From Typha latifolia (taxonomy: Eukaryota; Streptophyta; Magnoliopsida; Poales; Typhaceae), in the NCBI GenBank assembly GCA_019914945.1, contig CM034104.1, positions 4,900,501 through 4,964,500 on the forward strand: DNA of 64,000 nucleotides, in the 5' to 3' direction. Of this stretch, positions 12,895 to 27,200 are shown piece by piece. The position numbers were made by a program, and so were the translations under genes. The notes below the pieces were generated by a model that did no database searches, was not told the DNA's origin, and was given only the letters and a program-made list of their open reading frames with translations. Position 1 is the stretch's first letter, and every line of letters starts with the position of its first letter.

Positions 12895-15355
12895 CTAGTT
12901 TATTAAACGAGTTACATGTGGGTGGAGAGAGTGGGAATAGGGCTAGGGGAGAGGGAGTTCCGGGACATTAAATAAATATTTGTCCTTTCTAAGAAAGCTA
13001 TATAACATTCTATATTAAACTATGCCTTTTATCCTATCTATTTCTCCTTCATATTCCTCTTGTCTCTAATCCACTTCTGTGTTTTATTATGAGGTTCCTC
13101 CCTTCCAATTGTTAAACTTAGCAAATCCCTACAAATTGGAAGTCTTAAGTGTAATGCGAGAATAGTTTATCTAGTCAAGAAGAAAGGTTTCTGAAATATA
13201 TTAGTGGAATACTATAAATGATAGAAGATCGGATATACACACATTATTAATATAACATCATAAAAAATAAAGTGTAGAAAGATAATTATAAACTCACATT
13301 TTTATGTGAAAAAGAAACTCTTAAAACCTAGAGTAAAAACCCATGGTTCCAGTTTAGGATTGAGCCAATTATTAAAAGTGTAGCAATTATAAGATATGCT
13401 TATAGACTACCCATACTATTATATCTACAAGGCTTTGCTTACTAGAACTCAGTAAGTACTACTTACTATGATTAATTTCCAACCTTGGTAACTCTTGAAG
13501 ATGATAATATTATCTCATGATCCTCGAGGTAAAGTTTTTTAATGTCTAAAAAAATAAGATATATAGAAACATATTCGATAAGTTCCATTGCAAAATCTCC
13601 CAAACTCGTCATCTTGATCTCTTTCTAAACTTCAAAGTCAAGGCTCCAATAATTCAAAAATGCTTTAAGGTTCGGTCTTAAGCTCCTCCTATAATAGACC
13701 AAACTATCTTCAAAAATTTACAAAATGAACTCTGAAAATTCAAATCCACACCCCGTGGATTCAAACCACTTAGGGCATTCAAATGCCCTCATGAAAGCTC
13801 ATTCTAAGTCAGTTTCATTCCTAAGGTGGTTAAAATTCTTCTTCAAAAGCTTGTACACCGAAAAAGGTCTCGGACTTTACGAAAGAATCATATTTTGGGT
13901 GGTTAGAACCACTATACCAAAATTATCAAAATTTCATATATGTCTTCTTCTTGCAAACCTACAATATAGATTGAAATCCATGAGTTCAAAATTCTAAATA
14001 TTCTAAAAATTTTTGGGGAGATAGAATTTCTAATTCAACTAGGTTTAGTGATAAGAAAAAATAAAAGTCCAAGACAAAGCCGAAGTAAAAAATTAAATCC
14101 GAATTAGTTCAGAAAAATTATACCCTACTAGGTTTGAAAAAACTGACTAAGAATTGTATTTAAGAAACTGAAATCAAGTAGAAAAATTAAATTTGAATAT
14201 TATTCTAACCACAAAAACTAAACTCAAATCAGTGAGTAAAAATCCCAATACCAGTAGAAAGCAAAAAGTCGAGTAAGAGTATTAAAAAGAAAACACAACA
14301 AATACATCACAACACATTTTTTTAATATAGAAAACCTCTCTCGCATAGAGAGGAAAAAATACTATAGACTCGCTTAAAGACGTATTTCACTAAGCAATAT
14401 AAACAAGATTTACTTATAACTCTTTTTGACACTAAAATGTCGTAGTGTAGCATATGATTAACTATACTTATAAAGTAAATAGTCTCTCCTTCATAAATAC
14501 CAGAGCAGTAGATCAACTCCCCAAATGCAATGTGTTGATAGTAGTAGATGTCAATGTAGACGATGTCGTTTTTGGATCATCCTTTATTGAAGCATAACCA
14601 CTTGGACATATTTAAATGACTCACCTCGCAATTAATAAAAAATATACTTCATGAGGGATCCTACTTGTAAATGATTTTTTTGAAGTCCTTAAGTTTGATT
14701 ACTTCCTCTAATCCTATATATCACTGTATATAAAAGTGAAGAATATTTTTTACTTCGAACTAAGATAATCCATAGAGGAAACTACTTAGGTTTTCTTAAG
14801 TATGTCATTCTAGTCATCTGGATGCCATTTACCTAGTCCAAGTGAGAGACTCTAGTAGTGAATCTATAGCAAGGAGTTATTGAACCTTGCTTATTTTGAT
14901 ATAAAATCTCACAACCCCTTAACTATAGAAAACCTCCAAAATACCTCTTCCATTAGTTATATGTTAGAATTTTTATTAAAGATAACATGTGAGTATTAGA
15001 TTATCAATATTAGACTCTATGGGCCATTTTAACAATGAAATTTAGAAAGAGAAAAGAAAAAAAAAGTTGGAAGGTAAAATGATTATTTAAAGTTTTTTAA
15101 TATTACCTTTAATGTGAAGGTTTTTCATAGTTTAGGAAATTAGTATGCACTAAAAATATACTAGGTAATGTATGTGGAAATAGGGAATAGGATATTTAAA
15201 AGCTATTTGGTGGCAATTACATAAAAATTTCAAAAAAAAAGAAAAAAAAAAGAAAATAGAGTAACAGTAGGTTGGGGAGTGAAAGCTCACAATTTGTGTA
15301 GCTTCCCCATCCGCACTATACATTGGCTGTCTTTTGGGCTTGGGGAGGTCGAGAG
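12895..15355. other. AT-rich intergenic DNA upstream of TGD4
   Basis: No gene supported. Parts of 13240-14000 and 14280-15000 look like decayed non-autonomous repeat sequence. The last 150 bases before TGD4 contain an A-rich stretch (15230-15260) and a TATA-like CTATACAT near 15316, a plausible but unproven core promoter. Confidence 0.4.
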
Positions 15356-18300
15356 ATGGGGAGGCTACGGTGGGCCGCAGAGGGGCGGTGGGAACTGGAC
15401 ATGGAGGCGCCGGTGACTATGGAGGGTACGGCCCGGCCCGTCCCCGGCCACCCTTTGCCGTTGGGCCTCTCCCGTGGGCCCCGCATCTCCCGCCCCAAGC
15501 AGCTCGACTTCATGCACCGTTTCATGGCCTCTCCCCTCGTCCCCTCCTTCGCCGGCGACCCATCCAACGGTGGCTGTGGCCTCCTCCTCCACCACGCCCA
15601 CACCTTCCACCTTGCCGAGAACTGGTAATGACCCAATTATGCATTTCTCCTTTTCTATCTCCATATATCCGTTTTGGTATTAACCAATATGCACTCGTAG
15701 TGTTTGATAATTTTCTTGTGAGAGATGTTTTGTTGTTTTGTTAGAATGTGAGGTGACCAAGTTGGACTCTTGTATAGATTTGGAGGTTTTTGATGTTTAG
15801 ATTAGCTTTGTGGAGGTTTTCTTAAAAGGATTTGTGGGTATTTAATGAGTTAGAATTTTCGTTCCTTAAATCAGTTGTGGTGGATATAGTCATTGCTATT
15901 GCAAGTAAGCTACCTGAAAATCATGGTTGACTGAGGATAAATGCTTTGTTCCAAGTTCACTCGTTCAGCGGAGTTCTTTTCACATTTGTTTGGATTATCT
16001 TGTAGGCTGCACATTTAATTCCTCTTCCTGCACCAATTTGGCAAATCATTTATCTTTGCATTTGAACAGATATTTTTTTATGGATCCGTCATATTGAACT
16101 GATAGTTACTGTAAGGAGGTTAAAAAAGAAATTTGCGCAAGATAGAATTGTTTTTCTTAAGCCCATTAGTTACTACCTCATATATCAGTAGTTTTGTAGA
16201 TTATGTAATTGGAAGCATTACTATGACTATCTTTCTTCAGCTCAATTTGGTGGACTTTACTATCTCTTTTACATATGTTAGGAAAAAAGAGGGTTTGTCC
16301 AATTTAACCCTAGTTAGGTTATGATTATTGTTACTTGAAAATAATCTTTTCAGAAATTAGGATAACGCTGCTTACATTTTCCCTCCTTAGGGATCATAAA
16401 TTAATGCTTCATCTTCATTTTCTCACTTATAGTCATTATTCCATCATTCTTGCCTAATATTTCAACTTAAGGTACTATTGCTATTATACCAATTAGTTTG
16501 TACTTAATAGGACTGTCAAAATAATCAAGCCAGCTCGAGCTAGGCTCAATAAGGCTTGGTCATGCTTGGATCATTTGTAAATGACCTGTGCTTGATTCAT
16601 TGATTTAGGCTCAAAATTAATTTCAAGCCGAGCTTGATTCATTGGTTGAGGCTCAAAATTAATTTCAAGTTGAGCTTGATCATAGACAAACTTTCTAACT
16701 TCTTAAGCTCGGCTTGATACGTCTTAAGGTATAAATTCTTAAAATTTAGAACCATTCGATGAAGATCTAAAGTTTCATAGTATCATCTCAACAAAGCATG
16801 ATTCAATTCAAGCTCGAATTAAACCTCAATCAGTTGAATTAGGCTTGGCATGAAATATGAATCATTGTGATTTTGCCTTTAAACAGCTCGTTTAGGCTCG
16901 AGCTCAACTAGGCTTCAATTGAAACAAAATGAGCCAAGCTTGATTATAGTTAGGCTTGAAATTAATTTCATGCCAAGTTCGGCTTGAGCAAGATTAGGTC
17001 AATCACACTGTTGGTTATTGAATGTCTGGATAGAAGCTATACAACCCAAAGAAGTGAGCACAAGAAAATGTTAAGTACAATTTACATGTTCCTATAACTC
17101 TATTGTACTACTTTTTGTTGCCTTCATTTGTACCAAGGCCATCAGAATGTCCTAACTTCATCAGCATGACATGAAATTTGATGGAAGTCCACGTGTTGAG
17201 ATAGGTATGGCACTAATATTGCTAGTTCAACAATTGATTTAGTAACTCTTCATATTCAGGAATTCATAGGCAATTATGGAATTCATTTGGTTCTTAATAG
17301 TGAGGAGACTCTAGCGGTACAATACCACTAGGCCTTGAAATTGTTGGTTACCTCTTGATCGTCCCTGGCTTCTTAATGATTGGCCACTTGATCTGAAAAT
17401 GGCTGAATCTAAGTCCATCCAGGAGTCTTTAATACTTATATGGACCTATAACTCATCCATATTCCTTTCAGAAACTTGAGCCATACCACTAAGAGTAAAT
17501 TAAGAAAGCCTTAAAGAACTAGATAGCATGGAGGATTTTATGTCCATGATATCTTTTCACCTTGTAAGGATGTTTTCTGGAAAACATGAATTTTAGTCTC
17601 AAGCAAGTCTATAACTTTGTTGTTTTTGACAAATTTTATCTTGCAGGAATGTTAAGTAGGAGTTTTTAATATTTATTTGTGTTTATCTACCAAAACTGAA
17701 GACAATTTTTCATTTATTCAGTTTTAAGAAAGACAAAAGTTGTGCAGGTCTACAACTGTTCTGGAGCAGTTCCATATACAGAAACTTCTATCCTTTGTGA
17801 CAGAAAGAGTACCAAACTGTCTTGAGGAGACATCATGGCCGAAGACCATAATGAGGAACATACGTGACGTAATTTCTCTAGGTTTTGGTACAGAACTTCT
17901 AGTTACACCAGATTCTACATTACTTCTTGAAACATACAATATTACGAAGGAGAGTCGAGGCAAAGCAATCTATCATCATAAGGCAAGCTATCTCCAGCAC
18001 TCTTACATTTATGGGTTTTAAACTGTTGTGCAAACATTTATATTACTATACTTTGTTGGAATGAATTCCAATATTCTAGCTTTTTCAGATTTAGGTCCAT
18101 TCAATTATCTGAAACTCTGAAAGTATGATGTGATGGAAATGGATAAGTTTTTTCTAGTTCATCATGCTCTTTATTAGTGTTGCTTGTGTCTTATCATGTC
18201 GCCAAGCATTCTATGCACTTAGAATTATTCCTAATATGCTGGCTTATGAGCATATATAATTCTTTACTCTGTGCAGCTTCCTCAACACAATTTAACATTG

Positions 18301-21300
18301 GAGGCGGCTTGGCCTGCATTATTTGTTGATAAGAGAGGGACATACTGGGATGTCCCTTTATCATTGGCAATTGATCTTGCTTCAATTTGCTCAGGTTCTG
18401 GCTTGGACTATCATCTATGCTTACAACATAATAGTGGACAACCAAAGCACTTTGGTGTTGATCAAACCAATGAGGTGCCAACCTCTCTCCTGCCAGGGTT
18501 ATGTGCAAAAGCAGCCTTTTCCTTCAAGAAAAATGTAGACTTTTGGAGAAAGAAAGAAGGGAAGCTAAAAATGGTCCAACCTTATGATGTATTTCTTTCT
18601 GATCCTCATGTTTCGGGTTCAGGGATCATTGGTAAACCTCAGATTGCTCTTTAAGTGTTCACTTTGTGAGATGAAATATGTGACTATGTTGTTTCTTTGT
18701 TTTCTGTTTCATAGATGTTTGAAATATTCTCTTAAATGAAGTTAGATTTCCCTCAAACTATTGCTTTGATCAACTCTCAAATTATACTTCTTTTTCTTGT
18801 TCCCAGATTGTTTGTCTTACTGATGCCCTGCTGACTCGTATGGCTTTTTGTGACTCTTTATCCTTTAAATGTTTACATACTTTGGTTACTTTGAGTGTTC
18901 TCCATTAGCAGCCAATATATATTACAAACTGAACTTTATTTATGTCAATATGTAAATCATTGAGTTCGTACCACTTGATTTTACACTAAAATTTAAGCAC
19001 CATTCTTTCTGATATCTTAATCAGAACCTTCGAGAGATTTTTAAGAGCTCTCGTGGGACTTGGAATATTGGAATTTTTTTCTAGTAATTGGTGCTCCAGT
19101 CCTTTTCACTATCCTTGATCATCACAATCTTTATTAGAGAACCTCCTGTTTTTAATTTGGTTTCCACTATCTGTTCGTTACCCACACTACGAAGCAATAT
19201 GCTTATCCTGTAAAACATGAGTTACCATTCAGTTGTTAGCTCTATATCATATCTGGAACATGCAATTTATCTTCTTTTTCTGTAAGAATATTTGTTCTTG
19301 TATTCGCTTAGTAAGGACTTAAGCTAGTTTATATTTTCTCTCTTCCTCCAATCTTTTCTAATAATTTGATTATACTTTGTAACTACTGGATGATGGATTA
19401 TTTGCTAGAGTGATAAGTATTTTATTCTTGTCCTTGCAGGTGCAGTGACCAGTGCATCCTTCGGAGATTGTTCAGCGAGACTGTCTGTGGAAGATGAGTC
19501 TCATATATGCAATGAATATAGGTTATATGTCCACAGAGATAAATTTGCTCTATTTGCCGATCTCTTTGCATCTGTTTCTTGTACAGCACAACTTGGAAAT
19601 TTTCAAAGACGTTTTCTTGATCTCACGAGGTTCAATGCCCGAATAGATGTTCCTTCAGGTTCAACATTTTTAACTGGCGCAATTCATCTTGCACAAGATG
19701 TCTACCATTCACGTCAACTGGCTACAGATGCAATCCAAGCTATTTGTCCAGACTTGATAGTTTCTCTTCAACAACAGGTCACAGTTTGTTTCTTCTGTAG
19801 CAATATATGTGGTTCTGTCTCTCTGTAGATCTGTTACTACACTGCTGTCATAAGGGCTAGATTAGAAATTTTAGGTTAGAATATTTGAAAATTTTAAACA
19901 TCTTTATAGCCATTGAATGGGCCTAGGGATTTACAAATGCTAATCCAAGTGATCAAAAAAAAGTGAAAGACCATCTCTCTCCACCTTTGGATTAAATTAT
20001 TGGATCACAAGGTGCACTTAATGGCTAAAAGGTTGTTAAAGGTTTTCTATTCTTTTCTGCAAACTTCTTAACTAACGGTTGTAGTCTGTCTCATAACATA
20101 AATAGGTACATGCACAGATGCTAATGAACCCATCTGGATGCTCCAATTGTCCATATCTGTTGGAGACATACAGTTGCTTTAAATTCTATTTTCTCTATTA
20201 ATTTCTTTCTAGGCTTGTTTTCCTTTATTTCCTTGGGAATTCTATGCTCTACTTTATTTAAATGAAAAACCATACTTGCTGTAAATGAGGAGATTCCTTA
20301 GATTCTTAATTTTCAAATATCTTCTTTTTAGACTTGTGCTCCTATATTTCCTTGAAAATTTCGTTCTTTATTTTATGGAAATGAAAGCTGGGTATAAGGT
20401 ACAATTGGATCGCCCCTATTGGTTTTCCTCTAGGTATAATCCATCTGCATATTTGCCAAACTCATGCAAGAGAAAACTGAACCAGTGTTATATAGAATGA
20501 CATCTGTTCTTCTTGGCTTCCGAGTTCTCTCTGATCTTGTGGGATTCCTGTAAACCTATCCCTCTTGTTGTGGTTGAGAACACTATGATGTCTGATTTTT
20601 GCTTGAAAATCTCCATATGAACTGCAACAAAACATTTGGGACAAACTAACTATTAAAGCTTAGGGCCTAAGCTATGTAATACCAATTGTAGCAACTCATT
20701 GAGGAACTAGATTGGAGGGGACCAGTGTGATATGTTTTTTTTTAAAACTATCTAGATCTTTTTATATTCTAAGGTACCATAAAGTATCTTGTACGGGTCA
20801 TCATATTCTTTCCTTTACATCATACTTTGCTTTCCTGGTATAAAATTTTTGAACAAATCATGTGCGACATTCATCCATTTCATTTCCAAGTACTTGTCTG
20901 CAAAATTACCAGTTAATATCTTATTTGGTTGCAGGCTTTTAGCCTTATTCTGATAATTTTATCTAGAAGAACTGTAACTTCCACAAACTTTAAATTAATG
21001 TTTGTATCTATAATTTATATAACTTTTACAAACTTCAGGTTGGTTTTAATCAGAGTTAGACCAATATTAAAAATCTTTATTTTCTAAGAGGGCATCATCT
21101 CATTCCCTGTTACAGATAGTTGGGCCATTGAGCTTCCGAGTCGACTCCAAATTTGCATTTGACTTGAAAGATGGCAATTATTTCCCTCGGTTAGATGAGT
21201 CCGTGTTTGCGTTTGACTGGGCTCTGAAGGTTCTTGGTTCAGCTAGAGCAACAGCTTGGTATTCCCCAAGACATAAGGAGGCCATGGTTGAGCTTCGATT

Positions 21301-21313
21301 CTTTGAGAGCTGA
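15356..21313 (+). CDS. TGD4: TGD4, chloroplast outer-envelope lipid-transfer protein
   Basis: Five exons: 15356-15624, 17748-17982, 18277-18631, 19440-19777 and 21116-21313, encoding about 464 residues (Arabidopsis TGD4 is about 480). The start begins MGRLRWAAEGRWELDM, matching the conserved TGD4 start; PLPLGLSRG and RPKQLDFMHRFMASPL follow in exon 1. Later landmarks are ALFVDKRGTYWDVPL, SLLPGL, YDVFLSDPHVSGSGIIG, DLTRFNARID, SLQQQIVGP and a C-terminal MVELRFFES. In Arabidopsis TGD4 is a beta-barrel-type outer-envelope protein that binds phosphatidic acid and passes ER lipids toward the TGD1/2/3 transporter. Splice phases agree across all junctions. Intron 2 has a GC donor (AAG|GCAAGC at 17980). 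Intron 1 (2.1 kb) holds a degenerate tandem repeat. No frame damage is seen. Confidence 0.95.
16590..16673. repeat. 42-bp tandem duplication in TGD4 intron 1
   Basis: Two adjacent 42-bp units (16590-16631 and 16632-16673) share GCTTGATTCATTG and GGCTCAAAATTAATTTCAAG with a few substitutions. They sit in a wider cloud (about 16510-17000) of degenerate GAGCTCGAG / AGGCTTG motifs on both strands. Confidence 0.8.
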
Positions 21314-24299
21314 AGTTCTTGGGCAAGTTTCCCTCTTCATGAAATAGTCTGGCATGTTTAAAAGTAGGTTAAATCAATGTTATCGCCAAACTGGATGCAA
21401 AATCTTGCCATGATTCTTTTTTTTTTCTTCAAACTCCTATGTATTTTAGTTTTTTTTTTCTAACTCTTCCCATGCATTTAGATGCTTCTCATTGTCGGTT
21501 TAAACTTTAAAGCACAATTTATGACATTGAAATGTGAGATCCTTGTTTCATGCCATCTTCATTGACCAAAATGATGATCTAACATCCACTTATTTTTCCA
21601 GAAGTGTACTCATCAGATTCTTGTTCCTCATTTTCACCATGTGTTAGAGAGAGCAGATAATCAACAATCTTCTAGTACGGGTGTAATGGAGCTGAGCTCT
21701 GGTCAAGCTTGATTCCAAATTAATTTCCAACCTGAAGTTTGATTCGAAATTAATTTTGAGCCTGAATTCAAAATTAATCTAGAATTGATTCGGTCTTGAT
21801 GTGAGCCAAGTTCAAGTTAATTAATTATACTGCACAGTCAAGCCTATTCATTTCAATCCTAGATTGAGCTTGGATTAAACTTGAATTGAATCAAAATTTG
21901 ACTTGATTCAACAATCAATCTATATGCAAATAATTTAAACTACGAAAACATAGAGATTACAGAAACCTAAATTAATAAGTAACAAATAAATTATTAAATG
22001 TCACTTGGATCAATATTTCCTTCTATGGCATGATGGCTTAAAAATATATCTTTAGAGTAACTAACAAAGGTTTATATTTAATTATATCAAATATATAATT
22101 TTTAAATACTATATTATTCATTTTTATCCTATCGAATGAGCTCTTAATCAAGCTTAGGCTCTAAATTTCGAGTCTGGCTGAGCTCAAGCAGGCTCTAGTA
22201 TTTTAACAAGCCTACTTATAAGATGTAATGTAATGTTCCACCTCAGTCTACCTCCTGTTGCCAGAACTGAGCATCCCCCCTGCCATTCTGGGTATTCGAA
22301 GATGCTGCTAGGGCTCCAGTGAACAGTGCAATTGTAAAACATTTTCAAATTAGGGGTGAAAACGGGTCGGATAATGTCAAGTCCGACCTAGTTCCGTATC
22401 CGAAAAGAATAGTATACAGGTTGAAAATTTCCTATTCAATCCAGATTTGAATATGGATAGAATTTTATTTTTAAAAAAAATTAGTTTTCTTGAGTCCACT
22501 GCGAACTTGTTAACTAGTTTAGTGTTAAGAATTTATATATTTAGAATTTAATATATTTTACTCTCTGAACCTATCATGCCTCAATATATTGCCATTTAAG
22601 TGCCAAATCAATAAATGAGACGGGATGATATATTGATGGCTTGGAAAGCAATCTACCTGATAATATAGCTTTAAAGAGTGTGAGAGTATTTTCTACATTG
22701 ATAGATAGATTTAAATCGCTTTCTCAAGGGCGATGTACTTTTAAAAAAATATTACGTGGCAGTTTATTTAGCCAAAAAATGTAGTACTTTAATAAATACT
22801 TTAAAAGCTATAATAGAACGATATTTTTTATTGGTCTAAGTTTGCATGCTAAACAATGTATCCAACTAGGTGAGTTAAAACTTATTTACCCCACTGTTGA
22901 GCTTTGGTCATTATGAATGTTTGGTATGATAATTTGCACGTATTTGTGTATATAAAATCTCTCTTTGGAGTTCGCAATTTTAATTAAAAAATTGTTATTC
23001 CCCAAAAGTGATTCTACTTATGTTGGCATCCATTAATCCACATATGCTAGAAGTCATCTCTCTAGTAAATAAATTTATAACTCATCATTTCGATCTTTAA
23101 GGGTATAATAGGAATGAAAGATATTACCGATTCAGCAGATAATTTTTTTTTAGATATATAATCTTGCACATTATTTTTTAACAATTATATTATCTTAATA
23201 TTTTATTAAGTAAAAGACATATATATCATTAACTGAGAGTAATGTATATATATCAAAATAAGGGTATTGATGTCTTTTATAATTAACTTGATGAAAATTT
23301 AATTACATTTTATCTTTTTGATTATTTTTGATTATTTACATATATCTCCCATTAGTTTAAGATTGATTTAAATTAAATTTTAATAGATAGAAATAGAGAA
23401 TTATATTTAAATTGAAGTTTATCTCCAAATAATCAAATTTAAATTAATATTAAATGATATCTCCTATAATTAAGGCATAATTATATTTAAGAGAGAAATC
23501 TTAATGGAAGAAAAAAAAACGTGTAGAGTGCTTCTTCCGTACCGTAAAGTTAATTGTTTATCAATCAGTTTGATGAAGATCTAATGGTTAAGATCTTCAA
23601 GGGTATAACAAGAAAATTGAAAAGTTAGGCACATATAATTAATCTTCTTAACTAATATATTATTTTTCTTACGTAATGTGGTTTTGGAACCGGTACCGGT
23701 TTTGGTATGAAAACTAGCTATTATAACTGTTGGATTAAGATTATAATTTTTAAAAGTGCATTGAAGTATTTGCCTAAGAAGTTTTATTAGGTAAGACATT
23801 TTATCAAAATCTCCCGTAGTTTAGTTTCGTGTGTTCCAAGAGGTAGCATCTATAGTATTACATGAGAAAGTAATATAAACAAAAAATTTATATCTTGTTT
23901 ATTTTCTCGATCAAAGGTTGAGAGGATATATTTTGATATCACTTAATTGAAGTGAACATTAAGATGTTATAGTACAAATTTTATAGTTGTAAAGCCAAAT
24001 GGCCTCTTAGGTACCTTGCTAGGTAAAGTATTGTGAGCTTTCACATTGTTAGTACTGCTCGTGTAACTGACCCACATAATAGGGAGAGAAGAATTTACCT
24101 TTTGCATCAATAAATAGTAGATAGAGTAGATTGATCAATAAACTTGGTCCATCTACTCGTTGATTGCAATGACAACAAAGAGACAATTGTCGAAAAACCA
24201 ACACCTATGCAGCTCTTGATGGATAGATAGTAGTTTAAACTCTTACTGAACCAAGTGTGCTTTCGCTAGGAGATCATTTTCATAATGGCTGAGGAAAAT
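21314..24299. other. Intergenic DNA downstream of TGD4
   Basis: No gene seen. The first 200-300 bases are presumably the TGD4 3' untranslated region. 21680-22210 repeats the degenerate AAATTAATTT / AGCTCAAG motif style found in TGD4 intron 1. 22345-22440 starts GGGGTGAAAACGGGTCGG, a sequence type often found at the edges of decayed plant repeats. 22450-24000 is very AT-rich. Confidence 0.45.
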
Positions 24300-27200
24300 G
24301 TACTTGGCGAGGCTAAAATTGGTAGGGAAAGAGCAAAAGAGGATGCTCACCATGCCTACGATGTCATCTCCCCAGAAGAAACCAACTCAGAAAACTGGAT
24401 CCCCTCATGTAGGCTCTAGTGAATCCTTAAGAGGGTCGAAGCCAAGGCCTATTGCTGGAGTGACTTGACTATCCTGGCTGTCATGTCGACTAATAATTTA
24501 AGAGTCTGAATGCTAGATACTAAAACCAATATATTAAGCTATTTGATCTAGACTTCAAGTTGTGTGCGTTGCTAAATTATTACTTCAAATTAAATGATGT
24601 CGAAGTCTGCTCCAAGCTGTCGCACTGTCAAGCTACTCCTCCAAGCCAACCGCACCACTGAGCTAATAATCGAATCGATTCGTTAAGCTAAGATACTAAA
24701 CAATTTTCTCCATAATAATTAGTTAGAGTTGGAATCGATCTTATTACCGTTTTAGTCATAGGGAATGAAACCTACTAATTCTACAATAATTGGTTGGTCA
24801 TGTCTATTAATAATCGAAAGAATCGTGATGGATGAGCTAGAGACACCCTCGAAGATCTTATCATTTCAAGATTTTGGATATCCTACGTAACAAATAGTTG
24901 CTTCATTGAGAGAATACCCCTTAGGTGCATAATCCAAATGTCAAGCCATAGTAATGAGGAGTCCAATCTGATCTCAAAGCTCGCTAGCAACCAAGTTGCG
25001 CAAGCAAATTGGCATTCCATAAGCAAGTGATCCATAGTTTCAATCGCAGCCTAGCACACCTGGCATGTAGGGTCAATGGAGGGTATACAAATAACTCCAT
25101 TGTAGCCCCATATGAACTTCCAGAGTTTGCAGCTATCTAAACTGGCATAGGAGTGGTCTATGCACCCTCTGAGACGATATTAAAGGCATATTTAACCAAG
25201 AACTCCCATGTGAGGTCTGCTTCCATATAAGATGATCATACCGAGTTGCTACTCCTTGCCCAATGAAGACGTTGAGGATAGTTTTAGCTGCCTAGAAAGT
25301 AGGCAGCAATCCTCACTCTATCTCAGCTCAGACTTGTGATAATATCTTTGACAAGAGATATACCAGGCGGGAGAGAAAAGCTAGATAGATCAAACTACGA
25401 AAGCCAGGGTCATCAAGTATTAAGATGGAAGTGTCATCCCTAACAATCCATCTGACACTTCTTCACATTGTTCCTAACCTACAAGATAGAATCCTAGATC
25501 AACAAAGCAAATGAACGTGAGCCTACTACCCAGAAGGAGTGCCATGGGAATCATCTAGCTTATAATAAAGTGGCCCAATCATTGGATGGCTGCTTCAACA
25601 TGGGCTAAGCAAGCTTCATCATTAAAGCTTGATTAACGAGGTTAAGATAGCAAATACCAAGCTCATCGTTTTGCTTAGTTCTACATATAAGGCTCCATTC
25701 CCTTAGATATGTTTATTACCATCAGAGAAGCCCCTCCAAAAGTCCCTCATAAGCCCATTTATCATAAAGATGAGAGTTTTGGAGAAGAGGGAGAGAGCCA
25801 TAAAATAAGACAAGGCGTACTGCATGAGAGATAAATTGAGCTTTCTGTCTAGTTGTTGGATCTTATCAGCTAAAAAAGCACGTCTCGGCCTTGGACTTTG
25901 GGAGGATAAAAAATTGCTAAGGCACATTTCTCCCACCTTTAGTTGTCTCGCCTTAAGACCAGAGATGATAGCGTTGTTGTTGCATTGGTCGATAGATTTG
26001 CTAAGATCCATGGTTGACTTATTAGAATTAATTGCTTTCCTAAACATTTTATAGTAGATCAATTACCTCCTTAAGATCTGAAGCTTCCCTAGTTGAGGTT
26101 TTGCCAAACAAAAGTAAGTTGATCAGCAAATAATAGATGCATAAGAGGATTAGCTCCTCGGAAAGCCTTGATAACAATGATGAATTTGCACTTTCTGTCC
26201 TCCTCCAGCATATATGAAAAGATATTTTAGCCTAGGAGGTAGGGCGAAAGAGGACATCCTTGGCGAAGGACCCGAGAGGGAAAGAAAAAAAAACCTTAGA
26301 GATACAGACACCGATTAAATCGACAAACTCAGTGTGGATATCATATAGCTTAAGGTAGACTATTATAAACTTCAATTCCATTATATCAAAAGCCTTGGAT
26401 ATATCAACTTTGAGCATGAAGAAACTTGGCATTTAGACCTCTTAAGCTATCATCTGGTTGTTACTGATGTGTCAACCCAAAACAAACGCCTTTTGCAACT
26501 TGGAGATGATACCATCAAACAGAGGTTTGAATAGGAGAGCTAGGAGCTTGGCGATAAATTTGTAAGTAGTATTACAAAGATTAAAATGTTATTAGTCGCC
26601 CACAATTGAATGAGCTTCTTTCCTTGGTATAAGGCATAAGCATTATATTTGTGGAATTTAAGTCATTTTCCATTTTCTTAGTAAGTAGCACCCCATAGAG
26701 TCGGCTAGAGAGATTGAAAGAAATGAGCACTAAGTCCATCCAATCCGGGAGAATGGTCTGGTCCAAAGATTTTGAGCACACAATTTATCTCTTCATTTGT
26801 TGGAACCACGCACAAGGTCTCTATAGAAGAAGTAGGGATTTTTGGCAAGGAGGGCAAAAGACGATGGCATAACTTCATAAGAGAAGGAGGTTAGAAGTCT
26901 TATATATATCTTTAAAGTAAATAACAAAAGCTTCCCTGGTCTAGTGAGGGTATCTAGTCGTCGTTGGGCATTTTGGTCGAGGAGATGCAATTGCGCCTCT
27001 TCCAAGCTATGGCGGTGGATGAAAGAATGCAATACTTTGATCTCATTAGGACAACCACCTTATTCTCGATCTTTGATGCTAGTATATTTGTTCTTTCAAA
27101 AGTAGGTCTTTGTATATGCTTCTTAGAGTTCTTACTTTAACCTAGTCTTCTTAATTGCAAGCTGAGTTCTGGAAGAAAACAAGGTTGCACTCGATACTCT

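Noticed and set aside
13725..13997. 90-codon plus-strand frame
   Set aside because: AT-rich, no motif, within decayed intergenic DNA.
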